DNA of 64,000 nucleotides from Astragalus membranaceus (Eukaryota > Streptophyta > Magnoliopsida > Fabales > Fabaceae), in the NCBI GenBank assembly GCA_039519185.1, contig CM076847.1, forward strand, positions 52,087,708 to 52,151,707. Direction: 5' to 3'. The notes beneath the pieces are model-generated. The model had not been told where the DNA came from, ran no database searches, and saw only the letters and a list, made by a program, of their open reading frames with translations. Both the position numbers and the translations under genes were made by a program. This document shows, piece by piece, positions 11,496-23,067 of the stretch. Position 1 is the stretch's first letter, and every line of letters starts with the position of its first letter.

Positions 11496-14400
11496 ATGGC
11501 TGGGAGAAACGACGCTGCTCTTGCTGCTGCATTGCAGGCTATGGCTCAGGCTGTGCAGGGTCAGCAGAATGCTGGAGATAACGCTGGTTTCCGGAGTCTG
11601 ACTACTTTCCAGAGAGAGAATCCGCCCACCTTTAAGGGCAAATATGATCCAGATGGTGCTATGGCTTGGTTGAAAGAGATCGAGAGGATTTTCAGGGTGA
11701 TGGACTGTACTGTTGAGCAAAAGGTCCGTTTTGGTACCCACATGTTAGCCGAGGAGGCCGACGACTGGTGGTTGGCTACTAGGCAGAGGTTGGAGGCTGT
11801 GCAGGAAGAGGTTACTTGGGAGGTATTCAGCAGGGAATTTCTGAGAAAATATTTTCCTGAAGACGTCCGAGGGAAGAAAGAGATAGAGTTCCTGGAACTG
11901 AAACAGGGTGGTATGTCTGTGACTGCATATGCGGCGAAGTTTGTAGAACTGGCAAAGTTCTATCCACATTACAGTGAGGCTACAGCTGAATTTTCTAAAT
12001 GCATCAAGTTCGAGAATGGGTTGAGGCCTGATATCAAAAAGGCCATTGGTTATCAGAAGATTCGTGTGTTCGCTGATCTGGTTGACAGTTGTAGAATCTT
12101 TGAGGAGGACAGTACCGCTCATTATAAAGCTACGTCTGAGAGAAATGGTAAGTTTCAGAGTCGAAGCAAGCCGTATGAGGTTCCTGCGGGTAAGAGTTAT
12201 CAGAAGGCTGCTGGAGGTAAAAATTCTAGTGGGGGAGATGCTCCTGCTAGCATTGTCTGTTATAAGTGTGGCAAGCCTGGTCACAAGAGTACTACATGCA
12301 GGTCTGATGAGAGGGTTTGCTACCGTTGTGGTAAAAAGGGTCATATGGCAGCCGAGTGTAAAGTCAAGGATGTGGTGTGTTTCAACTGTGGTGAGTCTGG
12401 GCATATCAGTACAAAGTGTACAAAGCCGAAGAAGGAAAGGTCTACTGGGAAGGTATTTGCATTGGCAGGAGAGGAGCCTGATGAGAAGGATGGTCTGATT
12501 AGAGGTACGTGTTTTATTAATGGTACTTCTCTGAAATCTCTTATTGATACTGGTGCTACCCATTGCTTTATATCTGTTGATTGTTGTAAAAGATTGGGTC
12601 TTGTTTTATCTGCTATGTGTGGGGATATGGTCGTCGATACTCCTGCGAAGGGGTCGGTGATTACGTCCCAGGTGTGTTCTCAGTGTCCCGTGTCGATCTT
12701 CGGCAGGGACTTTGTTGTGAATTTTGTTTGCTTGCCGTTGAAAGGTCTGGATGTAATCTTAGGCATGGACTGGTTAGAGAATAATCACGTTCATATCAAC
12801 TGTCGTAGCAAGTCGGTCAGTTTCGGGGAAGGAGACTCTGTTCTGATATCTGCTGTTCAGTTGAAGAAGTTGAAGAAAGAAGGAGTTCAGCTATTTGCGT
12901 TGATGGCATCGTTGTCTGCTGAGAGTCAGGCTGTTATTGAAGAACTGCAAGTGGTACGCGAGTTTCCTGAGGTTTTTCCTGATGAAATTCCGGGGGTGCC
13001 ACCGGAAAGAGAAGTTGAGTTTTCGATTGATCTTGTACCTGGTACGAGGCCTGTGTCTATGGCACCGTACAGGATGTCGGCGTCTGAATTGTCTGAGTTG
13101 AAGACGCAACTTGAAGAATTGCTTGAGAAAAAGTTTGTGAGACCGAGTGTATCACCGTGGGGAGCTCCGGTATTGTTAGTGAAGAAGAAAGATGGGAGCA
13201 TGAGGTTATGTGTGGACTATCGTCAGTTGAATAAGGTAACTATCAAGAATAAGTATCCGCTTCCGAGGATCGACGATCTGATGGATCAGTTAGTGGGTGC
13301 CCGTGTTTTCAGCAAAATTGATTTGAGGTCCGGATATCATCAGATTAAAGTAAAGGATGAAGATGTTCAGAAGACAGCGTTCAGGACAAGGTATGGGCAT
13401 TATGAATATTCAGTGATGCCGTTCGGTGTGACCAATGCTCCTGGTGTGTTTATGGAATATATGAATCGTATTTTCCATAATTACTTAGATCGGTTTGTGG
13501 TGATCTTCATAGATGACATTCTAGTTTATTCTAAGTCAGAGGAAGAGCATGCTGAGCACCTGAAGACAGTGTTAGAAGTTTTGAAAGAGAAAAAGTTGTA
13601 TGCTAAGTTATCAAAGTGTGAGTTCTGGCTGAAAGAGGTGAGTTTCCTTGGGCACGTGATTTCTGGTAATGGTATTGCGGTTGATCCGGCAAAAGTAGAA
13701 GCAGTGTTGGAGTGGGAGGCTCCGAAGTCCGCAACAGAGATTAGAAGCTTTTTGGGCTTGGCTGGGTACTACAGGAGGTTCATCGAGGGTTTTTCCAAGT
13801 TGGCCCTTCCGTTGACTCAGTTGACTTGTAAGGGTAAAGTTTTTGTTTGGGATGCTCGGTGTGAAGAAAGTTTTATGGAGCTGAAAAAGAGATTGACAAC
13901 GTCGCCTGTCTTGACGTTGCCTAATCCGGAGGAACCGTTTGTTGTATATTGTGACGCTTCGAAGATGGGTCTGGGTGGTGTGCTGATGCAAGATGGGAAG
14001 GTCGTTGCGTATGCGTCGAGGCAGTTGCGGGTTCATGAGAAAAATTACCCTACGCATGATTTGGAGTTGGCTGCGGTGGTATTTGTGCTTAAGATTTGGA
14101 GGCACTACCTTTATGGTTTGAGGTTCGAAGTGTTCAGTGATCATAAGAGTCTAAAGTATCTGCTCGATCAGAAAGAATTGAATATGAGACAGCGTCGGTG
14201 GTTGGAGCTCTTGAAGGATTATGACTTTGGTTTGAATTATCATCCCGGCAAAGCTAATGTCGTGGCTGATGCTTTAAGCAGAAAGTCTTTGCATATGTCG
14301 GCAATGATGGTGAAAGAATTAGAGTTTATTGAGGAATTCAGAGATTTGAGTTTGGTTTGTAAAATGACACCTCGCAGTGTCAAGCTGGGAATGTTAAAGA

Positions 14401-15866
14401 TCGATAATGATTTCCTGGGCAGCATCAGAGAAGCTCAGAAGTCAGATGTCAGGTTAGTAGATTTAATTAATGGGGTTGGTCAATCTGAAGATGAAGATTT
14501 CAAATTAGATTCCAGTGGTGTGTTGAGGTTCCGGGGTAGGATCTGTGTTCTGGATGATGAGGAGACGAAAAAGGCAATTTTAGAGGAGGGTCACCGTAGC
14601 AGGTTGAGTATCCATCCTGGAGCGACGAAAATGTATCAAGATCTGAAGAAGATGTTTTGGTGGTACGGCATGAAGAGAGATGTGGCACAGTTTGTGTATG
14701 CCTGTTTGACCTGTCAAAAGTCGAAGGTTGAACACCAGAAGCCAGCAGGGTTAATGCAACCGTTGGAAGTTCCAGAGTGGAAATGGGATAGTATTGCGAT
14801 GGATTTTGTGACGGGATTGCCGAATACAGTTAAAGGTCATGACGCTATTTGGGTGATCGTTGATAGGTTAACGAAGTCTGCTCACTTTATTCCTATTAAT
14901 ATCACTTATCCGGTGTCGAGGTTGGCAGAGGTCTATGTCAAAGAAATTGTGAAGTTGCACGGCGTTCCGAAGAGTATTGTGTCAGATAGGGATCCGAGGT
15001 TCACTTCTGAGTTTTGGGCGGGTTTGCAGAAGGAATTGGGTTCAAAGTTAAAAATGAGTTCGGCGTATCATCCTCAGACAGATGGTCAGTCAGAGAGAAC
15101 AATTCAGTCGTTAGAAGATTTGTTGAGGGCTTGTGTATTGGAACAAAGGGGTTCATGGGATTCCTACCTTGCATTGATTGAGTTTACCTATAACAACAGT
15201 TACCATTCCAGTATCGGAATGGCACCGTTTGAAGCATTGTATGGTCGAAAGTGTAGAACGCCATTGTGTTGGTATGAGTCGGGAGAGAGTGTAGTGTTGG
15301 GACCGGAGATTGTCCGGGAGACTACAGAGAAAATCAAGATGATCCGTGAAAAGATGAAGGCTTCGCAGAGTCGTCAGAAGAGTTATCATGACAAGCGGAG
15401 GAAAGATTTAGAATTTCAGGAGGGTGAGCATGTGTTCTTGAGGGTTTCTCCTATTACCGGTGTTGGTCGAGCGTTGAAATCGAAGAAGCTCACTCCTCGA
15501 TTTGTTGGTCCTTATCAGATTTCTGAAAGAATCGGAAAGGTGGCTTATAGAGTGGCTATACCGCCAAATCTTTCGAATTTGCATGACGTGTTTCATGTGT
15601 CGCAACTTCGGAAGTATGTTTCGCATCCATCTCATGTGATCCATATGGATGATGTAGAGGTGCGGGATAATCTCACTGTGGAGACGATGCCCGTACGGAT
15701 TGAGGATCGTGAAGTGAAAGTGCTTAGAGGCCGAGAGATTGCATTAGTGAAAGTGGTTTGGCTAGGAGCTGCAGGCGAGAGTATGACTTGGGAGCTAGAG
15801 AGCAAGATGCGAGAGTCCTACCCAGAATTGTTTGATCAGGTAAATTTCGAGGACGAAATATTCTAA
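11496..15866 (+). CDS. Intact Ty3/gypsy chromovirus gag-pol polyprotein (element B)
   Basis: A single 1456-aa open frame encoding all proteins for retrotransposition. In order: retrotransposon gag (about residues 50-200); three CCHC zinc knuckles beginning at 255, 275 and 295; retropepsin with DTGATHCFIS (D351); RT with the FIDDIL catalytic motif (aspartates 673 and 674); RNase H beginning near D820 (YCDASKMGLGG); integrase zinc domain with H1033, H1040, C1070 and C1073; integrase catalytic D1103, D1164, E1200 (the last two 35 residues apart); and a C-terminal chromodomain-like tail from about 1405 (VKVVWLGAAGESMTWELE). Gag and pol share one frame without a shift, as in many Tekay/Del elements. 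Three zinc knuckles is more than the single one in A. All catalytic residues I looked for are present, so activity is possible. The chromodomain predicts targeting to heterochromatin, consistent with its location inside older elements. Confidence 0.97.
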   Translation: MAGRNDAALAAALQAMAQAVQGQQNAGDNAGFRSLTTFQRENPPTFKGKYDPDGAMAWLKEIERIFRVMDCTVEQKVRFGTHMLAEEADDWWLATRQRLEAVQEEVTWEVFSREFLRKYFPEDVRGKKEIEFLELKQGGMSVTAYAAKFVELAKFYPHYSEATAEFSKCIKFENGLRPDIKKAIGYQKIRVFADLVDSCRIFEEDSTAHYKATSERNGKFQSRSKPYEVPAGKSYQKAAGGKNSSGGDAPASIVCYKCGKPGHKSTTCRSDERVCYRCGKKGHMAAECKVKDVVCFNCGESGHISTKCTKPKKERSTGKVFALAGEEPDEKDGLIRGTCFINGTSLKSLIDTGATHCFISVDCCKRLGLVLSAMCGDMVVDTPAKGSVITSQVCSQCPVSIFGRDFVVNFVCLPLKGLDVILGMDWLENNHVHINCRSKSVSFGEGDSVLISAVQLKKLKKEGVQLFALMASLSAESQAVIEELQVVREFPEVFPDEIPGVPPEREVEFSIDLVPGTRPVSMAPYRMSASELSELKTQLEELLEKKFVRPSVSPWGAPVLLVKKKDGSMRLCVDYRQLNKVTIKNKYPLPRIDDLMDQLVGARVFSKIDLRSGYHQIKVKDEDVQKTAFRTRYGHYEYSVMPFGVTNAPGVFMEYMNRIFHNYLDRFVVIFIDDILVYSKSEEEHAEHLKTVLEVLKEKKLYAKLSKCEFWLKEVSFLGHVISGNGIAVDPAKVEAVLEWEAPKSATEIRSFLGLAGYYRRFIEGFSKLALPLTQLTCKGKVFVWDARCEESFMELKKRLTTSPVLTLPNPEEPFVVYCDASKMGLGGVLMQDGKVVAYASRQLRVHEKNYPTHDLELAAVVFVLKIWRHYLYGLRFEVFSDHKSLKYLLDQKELNMRQRRWLELLKDYDFGLNYHPGKANVVADALSRKSLHMSAMMVKELEFIEEFRDLSLVCKMTPRSVKLGMLKIDNDFLGSIREAQKSDVRLVDLINGVGQSEDEDFKLDSSGVLRFRGRICVLDDEETKKAILEEGHRSRLSIHPGATKMYQDLKKMFWWYGMKRDVAQFVYACLTCQKSKVEHQKPAGLMQPLEVPEWKWDSIAMDFVTGLPNTVKGHDAIWVIVDRLTKSAHFIPINITYPVSRLAEVYVKEIVKLHGVPKSIVSDRDPRFTSEFWAGLQKELGSKLKMSSAYHPQTDGQSERTIQSLEDLLRACVLEQRGSWDSYLALIEFTYNNSYHSSIGMAPFEALYGRKCRTPLCWYESGESVVLGPEIVRETTEKIKMIREKMKASQSRQKSYHDKRRKDLEFQEGEHVFLRVSPITGVGRALKSKKLTPRFVGPYQISERIGKVAYRVAIPPNLSNLHDVFHVSQLRKYVSHPSHVIHMDDVEVRDNLTVETMPVRIEDREVKVLRGREIALVKVVWLGAAGESMTWELESKMRESYPELFDQVNFEDEIF

Positions 15867-15878
15867 GTGGGGGAGAGT
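15864..15878 (+). other. Polypurine tract of element B
   Basis: AAGTGGGGGAGAGT immediately before the 3' LTR, overlapping the end of the gag-pol stop codon. It is the expected second-strand primer. Confidence 0.88.
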
Positions 15879-18404
15879 TGTAACACCCTAAATATTTAAT
15901 TAATTTATTTAATTAAGTATTTAGGAATTTATTTAATTAATTGAATATAATTTAATTATTAGAAATTATATTAATATGTGTAGGTGGTATTAGAAAGTGG
16001 AGGTGCTAAGTTAGATGGACTTGGGCTTAAGTGAGAAGCCCAAGCCCATGACTCTTGTCATATGCGAAGTGGACAAGCGCCTAGGGGGTTAGGGTTTGTT
16101 GTGCACACTTACGAAATTGAGAATAGAGAGGAAGGGAGAAGAGAGGCGCGTCGTTGGAGAGGAGAAGAAGAGAAGAGAAGTCGCGCCACCAAGGAGAGGA
16201 AAGGATTGTGGATCGTTGTCGTGGTTCCGTTCGTGATCGTCTCGGGGGCTCCTACTCTTCGAATACGAGGTAAGGGGATGTCCTATCAATTCCTATAATG
16301 ATTCCTATGATAGATCCTAAGTAGTGGTGGCATAGATTTTTAACTATGATTATGATGACGTTGCGAAATCATGTCTTGTTGTTGTTGTATGTATGATTCT
16401 ATGTTGTGCTTGAGATGTGTTGAAATTCGAGGTTTGATAGGTGGTTTTGATGATTTTATGCGTGATTATGAAAGGTTGTAATATGGGTTGTGTTGGTCAT
16501 GTGAAAAATTTGGAGAACAAAATAGTTTGTGTTGAAATTGTGTAAAATTCGTGTGCTGGAAGTGTGGCAGGCGCTGGGCGCCCATGGGAGCTGCGCGCCA
16601 GTGTGCTGTGTGTGCGTGTAGGCGCTGGGTGCCAGCGCTGGGCGCTGGGCGCCCGTGTGCGCGTGTCCTGTGTTGCGCCAAGGCGCTGGGCGCTGGGCGC
16701 CCGTGTGTGAGTGCGTGTGTGGAGCGCTGGGCGCTGAGCGCCCGTGTGTGTGTGTTGCTTGTTGCGCCAAGGCGCTGGGTGCCAGGCGCTGGGCGCTAGG
16801 CGCTGGGCGCCCATGTGTGCGTGTTGCGTTTTTGCTGGGCGCTGGGCGCCAGGTGCCTGGGCGCTGGGCGCCCATGGCGCCAGTTTTTCAGGATGTCCCA
16901 AAATGTTTTCGAAAACTGTTTTCGCCATATCTTTTGACTCGGACATCCGTTTTGAACGTTTCAAAAAGCGTTGTGAAGCATTTTCAGTTGTCTATCTTCC
17001 TGTCCCATTTTTAAAAATAAAAACTTATTATTTCTGAAGGTTGCTGGGGCGCCCCAAGTGGCTGTTCCCGGTGATCGTTGCTGTGACAATGAAAGGATGT
17101 TTTTGGTGCCTTTAAAAATCCTCTTTTGCGTACGACCAGTGGTTTTAACGATTTAGTGTCGAAAATGATGATTTTGACGATGATGCCCTAGTGGCTAGTT
17201 AAATGACTGTTTTGCCCTTAGTGGCTAATATTATTTATAATGACGTGTAAATGACTGTTTTGCCCTTAGTGGCTAATATTATTTATAATGACGTGTAAAT
17301 GACTGTTTTGCCCTTGGTGGCTAGTATTATTTTTGATGACGTGTAAATGACTATTTTGCCCTTAGTGGCTAATATTAATTATAATGACGTGTAAATGACT
17401 GTTTTGCCCTTAGTGGCTAATATTATTTATAATAATGTGTGAATGACGATGATGCCCTTGGTGGCTAGTAAAAGACGTTTTTGCCCTCAGTGGCTATTGT
17501 TTGAGTTGATGATATTTATGTATAAGTGACGATGAAACCCAGTGACGTTTGAGGCCCGAAAGGCTAAGTGATGTTAAGGCCTAAAGGGCTAAGTGATGTT
17601 GTTGTGTGTAAATTGTAAATTGACAGGTGCTGTGCCCCTTGTGAGCAAATTGGTAAGTGACGGGTCACATAGTGACCATGATTGTGTGATTTTGTGCGTG
17701 GTGCATGTTATAGTGTCTCATGCATCCCATGTGCATAAACCCAGTGACGTTTTTGAGGCCCAAAAGGCTAAGTGACGATGAGGCCATAATGGCTAAGCGA
17801 CGTTTGTGAAAAGGTACCTCATGCATATGCCCGCGAGTGGGTTGCATTTCATATGCCTACATGACATAGTGATGAGTTATTGCAGTGATGTGATTGATGA
17901 TTGTGATTGATTAATTTAGAGCTGTGACTTGACTTATTATTTATCATATGATTTATTATATGAATTGAATTGGACTCACCCTTCTGTTTGAATGTTACCC
18001 CCATGCGGTAACGTGCAGGTGATTGCGAGTGAAGGACTAGGTACCTTCACTAATTCGAGTCGAGTCGTCACGCTCTGATACGTAGCACTCAGGGGGGGGG
18101 GGGGGACGAACTTAATGTCATGAATGTTTTTGGTTGTTAAGTTTCGTTGACAATTCTGTTTTATTTTGTTATTCCGCTGCTTAGTTGAATTTATTGACGT
18201 TAAGTTTTATTGCGATGATAACTGTGGTATTGAGATTCGCCTTTTTGTGATGTGCTGCGTAATACATGGTTATTATGTCTTTGAGCTGTTTTATTGAGAA
18301 GTGTGGTTTTATTGAAGTATGTGTAACATCCCTCGTGCGAAATAAAATTTTGAAAACTCTGATATTTTTCCAATTAAATTAATGGGTAGAAAAGGGGTGT
18401 TACA
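15879..18404 (+). repeat. 3' LTR of element B
   Basis: 2526 bp, very similar to 8845-11384. The differences I see are scattered substitutions and unit changes in the GC-rich minisatellite. Confidence 0.95.
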
Positions 18405-18409
18405 CTACG

Positions 18410-20790
18410 AGTTTGTGGTGATGCCCTTCGGATTGACTAATGCTCCAGCCCTATTCATGGATTATATGAATAGAGTATTCCATTCCTACCTAGATCAGTT
18501 TGTAGTCGTCTTTATTGATGATATCTTGGTTTACTCAAAGTCAGTTGAGGAGCATGCTCAGCATCTCCGCTTTGTCCTAGGGGTACTCCGAGAAAAGAAA
18601 CTCTATGCTAAACCGTCAAAATGTGACTTTTGGATGTCCGAAGTGAAGTTCTTGGGTCATGTGATTTCCCAGGAAGGGGTTGCAGTTGATCCTAGCAAGG
18701 TGGAAGCAGTGTTGAATTGAGAACGGCCGACGTCAGTGACTGAGATCAGAAGCTTTCTGGGTTTAGCTGGTTACTATAGAAGATTCATTGAAGGTTTTTC
18801 ACAATTGGTGCTTCCGCTTACTCGATTGACTCGCAAAGGTCAACCGTTTACTTGGGATGCCGATTGTGAAGAGTGTTTCCTTGGATTGAAAGAAAAGTTA
18901 ACTTCTGCTCCAATCCTAATTCTTCCAGATCCGTCATTGGGATTTCAGATTTACAGTGATGCATCTGGGAAGGGTTTAGGATGTGTTCTCATGCAGAATC
19001 AACACGTTGTGGCCTATGCATCTAGGCAATTGAAGACGCATGAACGGAATTACCCAACTCATGACTTAGAGTTGGCGGCTATTGTGTTTGCACTGAAAAT
19101 TTGGAGACATTACCTTTACGGTTCTCGTTTCGAGGTTTTTAGTGATCACAAGAGCTTGAAGTATCTGTTTGAATTTTTGAAGGACTACGACTTCGAATTG
19201 AAATATCACCCTGGAAAAGCCAATGTGGTAGCAGATGCTCTGAGCAGGAAGTCTATCCACACGTCAAAGTTAATGGTTCACGAGATGGCTTTGTTAGATT
19301 CATTCAGAGACTTGAAGCTCAAGGTGGTAAGAAAGAGGGACCGCATAGTGTTGCGGCATATACGGATAGCCAGTGTGCTAAGGGAACAAATCCGTGTAGC
19401 TCAAGGAGCTGATATGAAGTTACAGTCTCAGAGAGGATCGCCAGATTTTACTGAGGATGGTGATGGCATGGTTTGCTTTAATGGGAGGATTTGTGTTCCC
19501 GATGATGATGATATCAAAAGGCAAGTATTGGAAGAAGCTCATAGGAGTCAGTACTCTGTACATCCGGGATCCACCAAGATGTACCGAGACTTGAAGTTAA
19601 TGTATTGGTGGCCTGGGATGAAGGCCGAGGTTGCAGAATTTGTTTCTCGGTGCTTAACTTGTCAGAAGGTTAAGGCGGAACACCGAAGACCGGGTGGTCA
19701 GTTACAATCGCTAGATGTGCCAGTTTGGAAATGGGAAGATATCTCAATGGACTTCGTTATGGGTTTGCCGAGGTCACAGGCCGGCAATGATTCTATTTGG
19801 GTAGTAGTGGACAGATTGACTAAATCCGCTCACTTTATTCCCGTACGTTCGACTTATAAAGTTTCCAACGAGTGGACAGATGAATATGTGAAGAACATTA
19901 TCAGACTGCATGGAATTCCAACGAGTATCGTGTCAGACCGAGATCCCAAGTTTACTTCCAGATTCTGGAGGGCATTGAACGAGGTTTTGGGAACTAGAGT
20001 GCTGGTTAGCACTGCTTATCATCCTCAGACTGATGGTCAGACCGAGAGGACTATTCAGACTCTGGAGTACATGCTTCGGGCTTGTGTGCTTGATAGCGTG
20101 AGAAAATGGGAGGACCATATTCCACTAGTAGAATTCTCCTACAACAACAGTTACCACTCCAGCATTGGAATGGCACCATTTGAAGCACTTTATGGTAGGA
20201 GGTGTAGAACTCCGTTGTGTTGGTGGGAGATTGGTGAAGATAAGTTTTTGGGACCCGATATGGTTCGGGAGACTACTGAGAAGATGAAGTTAATTCGAGA
20301 AAGGATGAAGGTTGCTCAGAGTCGGAAAAAGAGCTATGCTGACAACCGAAGGAGACCGTTGGAATTTGAGGTTGGTGATCATGTATTCTTGAAAGTTTCC
20401 CCAACCATAGGCACCGGGAGAGCTTTGCGAGCGAAGAAGCTCAGTCCTCGATATGTTAGACCTTTCCAAATCATCGAGCGGATTGGGCCAGTTGCTTATC
20501 GCCTCGCATTGTCTCCGGCCCTATCGAACCTCCATGATGTATTCCACGTGTCTCAGTTGAGGAAGTAGGTTCCCGATCTGCATCAACCGTTGAGTGTTGA
20601 TACAATTGACCTGCGACCGGATTTGTCATTTCAACCTTATCCTAGTTATATCTTGGAGCGTGGTGTGAAGACTCTGCGTTCAAGGTTAATTCCGATTGTC
20701 AAAGTAGTTTGGGATGGCTTTTCAGCCGAAGAGGCTACCTGGGAACTGGAAGAAGACATGCGTGCTCGATATCCATATCTCTTTCAGTAA
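18410..20790 (+). pseudogene. Element A reverse transcriptase remainder, RNase H, integrase, chromodomain
   Basis: This continues the A polyprotein in frame after removal of B and one CTACG copy. It shows the RT motif FIDDILVYSK (about 18511), RNase H (YSDASGKGLG near 18951), the integrase zinc region (HRSQYSVHPG...CLTCQ, 19540-19670), catalytic aspartates near 19750 and 19937, the GQTERTIQ glutamate near 20043, and a chromodomain-like tail (VKVVWDGFSAEEATWELE). Breaks are TGA at 18718-18720 (Trp position before ERP), TAG at 20566-20568 (between RK and VPD), and an in-frame loss of roughly 15 residues after HKSLKYLF near 19170, where B has the DQKELNMRQRRWLE stretch. The true stop is 20788-20790. 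The protein cannot be made intact. Confidence 0.92.
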
Positions 20791-20823
20791 GGTACGTCTT
20801 GTCAATTTTGAGGACAAAATTTT

Positions 20824-20838
20824 AAAAGTTGGGGTGAT
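20824..20838 (+). other. Polypurine tract of element A
   Basis: AAAAGTTGGGGTGAT directly precedes the 3' LTR. Confidence 0.8.
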
Positions 20839-22071
20839 TGTAACATCCCTAGATTTTAAAGACTCGAGCTATGAAGCCTAGTACCGATTTAATTATTTGT
20901 TAGGAATAATAAGTCGCGTCTGGACGAGGAATAATCGAGGAAATTGTCAAGTAATTATGTCTCCATCGAATTGGGGCTAAATCTAGTGTTAAATGAAGGA
21001 ATTTAAGCTGAAGGGCAATTTTGTCATTTCTCACCCTTTTATATTCAGTCACTCCCTCTCACACCTATCCATTTCACAAAACTCAGAATTTTAGAGAAAA
21101 ACTGAAACAGAAGGGAGAAGGGGGAAGAGGGGCGCGAAGGAGGAGAAGAAGAGGCGAAGGGGGAATCACCAAAATTCTCTTGCATTACAAGCTATTGGGG
21201 AGGAAGTATGAAGCCTACATTTCGAATTTGAGGAACATTCACACGAGGTTGAGTTCCTGCTTTAGTGATTCAGTAGAAGAGGTAGCCGTTTCGCTCTAAT
21301 TGGTGCCTTTCGATTCTCGTTCGTGCGTGTACCTTTCGGTCATCCCGTGTCTCGGTGGAAGCTCCTAGAGAAATCGTCAACGGGTGAGTTCTACTCACGA
21401 TTAGGGACGTTTTGTGACTTTGAATAATTATGAGTGGTGCTGTGTCAAAATCCCAGTTTTTGAATGATTAAAGGATCGAATCCACTTTAAAACGATTTTC
21501 CAGAATTTGTGAAATTATAGATGATTTCGAAATCATTCTAATTGTGATTATTTACTGGAAATATGTTCTGGGAATTTTCTGGGTTTCAGGTGATTGAAAT
21601 TAGAAATCGAATTGGGCGAAAACGGAGAGCGAAAATGAGGAAAACTGGGAAAATGGTAACAGACACAGGACACACGGATGGTGCGCCCCTGGGCACGGAT
21701 CGTGCGTCCCAATCTGATGGGTCTTGTTGGCAAAGAAACGAGACGCACGGGTCGTGCGCCCCTGGGCACGGATCGTGCGTTTCTTTCTGATAGAAGGGTT
21801 ATATGTAGTGCACCACGCACGGGTCGTGCGCCCCTGGGCACGGGTCGTGCGTGAGGTTCTGGTGCCAGTTCCTGTTTTCTTGTTTCGTCGTTGCGTTTGA
21901 TTCCGAACCTTTTCTAATCTCTTTCTCAATCATTTAAAAAGGGATTGCCTTACTGAAAACCTTATTTCGAACTTGTTCAACCCATGATTTTGAAAAGATG
22001 TTTGAAAGGCATATTTGATCGAAAAACCGAAACCCTAGTATACGTGTGGGTACACCGACTTATGGACTGAC

Positions 22072-22118
<47 letters not shown>

Positions 22119-23062
22119 GTCAATTGAATATGATTATAATGCCGGAGGTCTAAATTAGGAATTCCTCAAAACGGATTATAGATCGATATGGATATTGTTT
22201 ATCCAATTATTATGTGATTGATCCTTTAGTGATCGGAAAGATATATATTATCTAACTCTCGAGAAATCGTTATGTATTGTTATACATATATCGCGTTGGG
22301 TGACGACCTGACAAGTAGCATACTAGGGAGGGTAGTCATAACCCCTTACCTAGGCCCTGAATGTGTTTTGGCGTGGTCAACTCACGGGTTGCGGGGATTA
22401 GCAGTTGTGCAGTCGGCTTGTGCTAAGTTATTGCTTATAAGTTAACCTTGCCGGGATTAGCAGTTGTGCAGTCGGCCAATTTTAAGCTATAGCTACCGGG
22501 ATTAGCAGTTGTGCAGTCGGTTTAAGCTAAGCTATTAAAACAGCTGAGAACACGATTTGCTTGGCATTTCGATTATAGCTAGTGGTAGCTAATTAAACAT
22601 TGTTAACGGTTTAGTAATTGAACCGAGCGTTAGTGAGGGGGCACGGTAGGACTCACTGAGATAATGTTTATCTCACCCAATCATAATTGTTGTTTTTCAG
22701 TGAAGCAGGGAAAGAGAAAGACTATTGTGCACGACTAGTTGTACGCTCTCGGAGGTGCTGAAGGCATTAGTGACTTATGTCCCTTGTTTTGTTGTATCTT
22801 TTGGTTGTACGAACTTGTAGCTTTTATAAGTTGTATAAACCATTTTGTATTTCTGTTTTAGTATTTGGACATGGAGTTTGTCTTTTGCGTTCGGTATGGA
22901 ACTGATGTACTTCTTGTTTATGAAGTAATGTGACTTCCGGTCATATGCTCTATTTCGGAAAAATTTTGTATGTCCAATACTTAAACAGGAACTGTGTCCT
23001 CTGAATTTCCGTATCTGTGCATCTTCGGTGTCTCTACACGTTAGAAATACCGGGGTGTGACA
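20839..23062 (+). repeat. 3' LTR of element A
   Basis: 2224 bp, matching 4471-6705. It has a shorter (TA)n tract and one additional GC minisatellite unit. Confidence 0.93.
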
Positions 23063-23067
23063 AAATC

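Larger units (their letters stand above)
8845..18404 (+). mobile_element. Ty3/gypsy chromovirus B (Tekay/Del-like), intact and probably young
   Basis: A full-length 9560-bp element: 5' LTR 8845-11384, tRNA-iMet primer site 11389-11400, one uninterrupted gag-pol frame 11496-15866, polypurine tract just before 15879, and 3' LTR 15879-18404. The target-site duplication CTACG is at 8840-8844 and 18405-18409. Highly similar LTRs and an open frame indicate a recent, potentially active insertion. Its presence inside A, which is inside a CACTA, makes it the last arrival in this nest. Confidence 0.96.
4471..23062 (+). mobile_element. Ty3/gypsy chromovirus A (Tekay/Del-like), split by element B
   Basis: A complete LTR retrotransposon: 5' LTR 4471-6705, tRNA-iMet primer site 6708-6719, gag-pol in two parts (6843-8844 and 18410-20790), polypurine tract near 20824-20838, and 3' LTR 20839-23062. 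The flanking duplication AAATC is at 4466-4470 and 23063-23067. Element B (8845-18404) sits in its reverse transcriptase. Without B, A would be about 9.0 kb. Three premature stops and a small in-frame deletion in pol make it non-coding now. Confidence 0.93.

Noticed and set aside
12046..12563. ORFs of 150-270 aa on both strands inside the element B gag-pol (for example 11745-12563 minus and 13611-14144 minus).
   Set aside because: Shadow frames of the real 1456-aa polyprotein.
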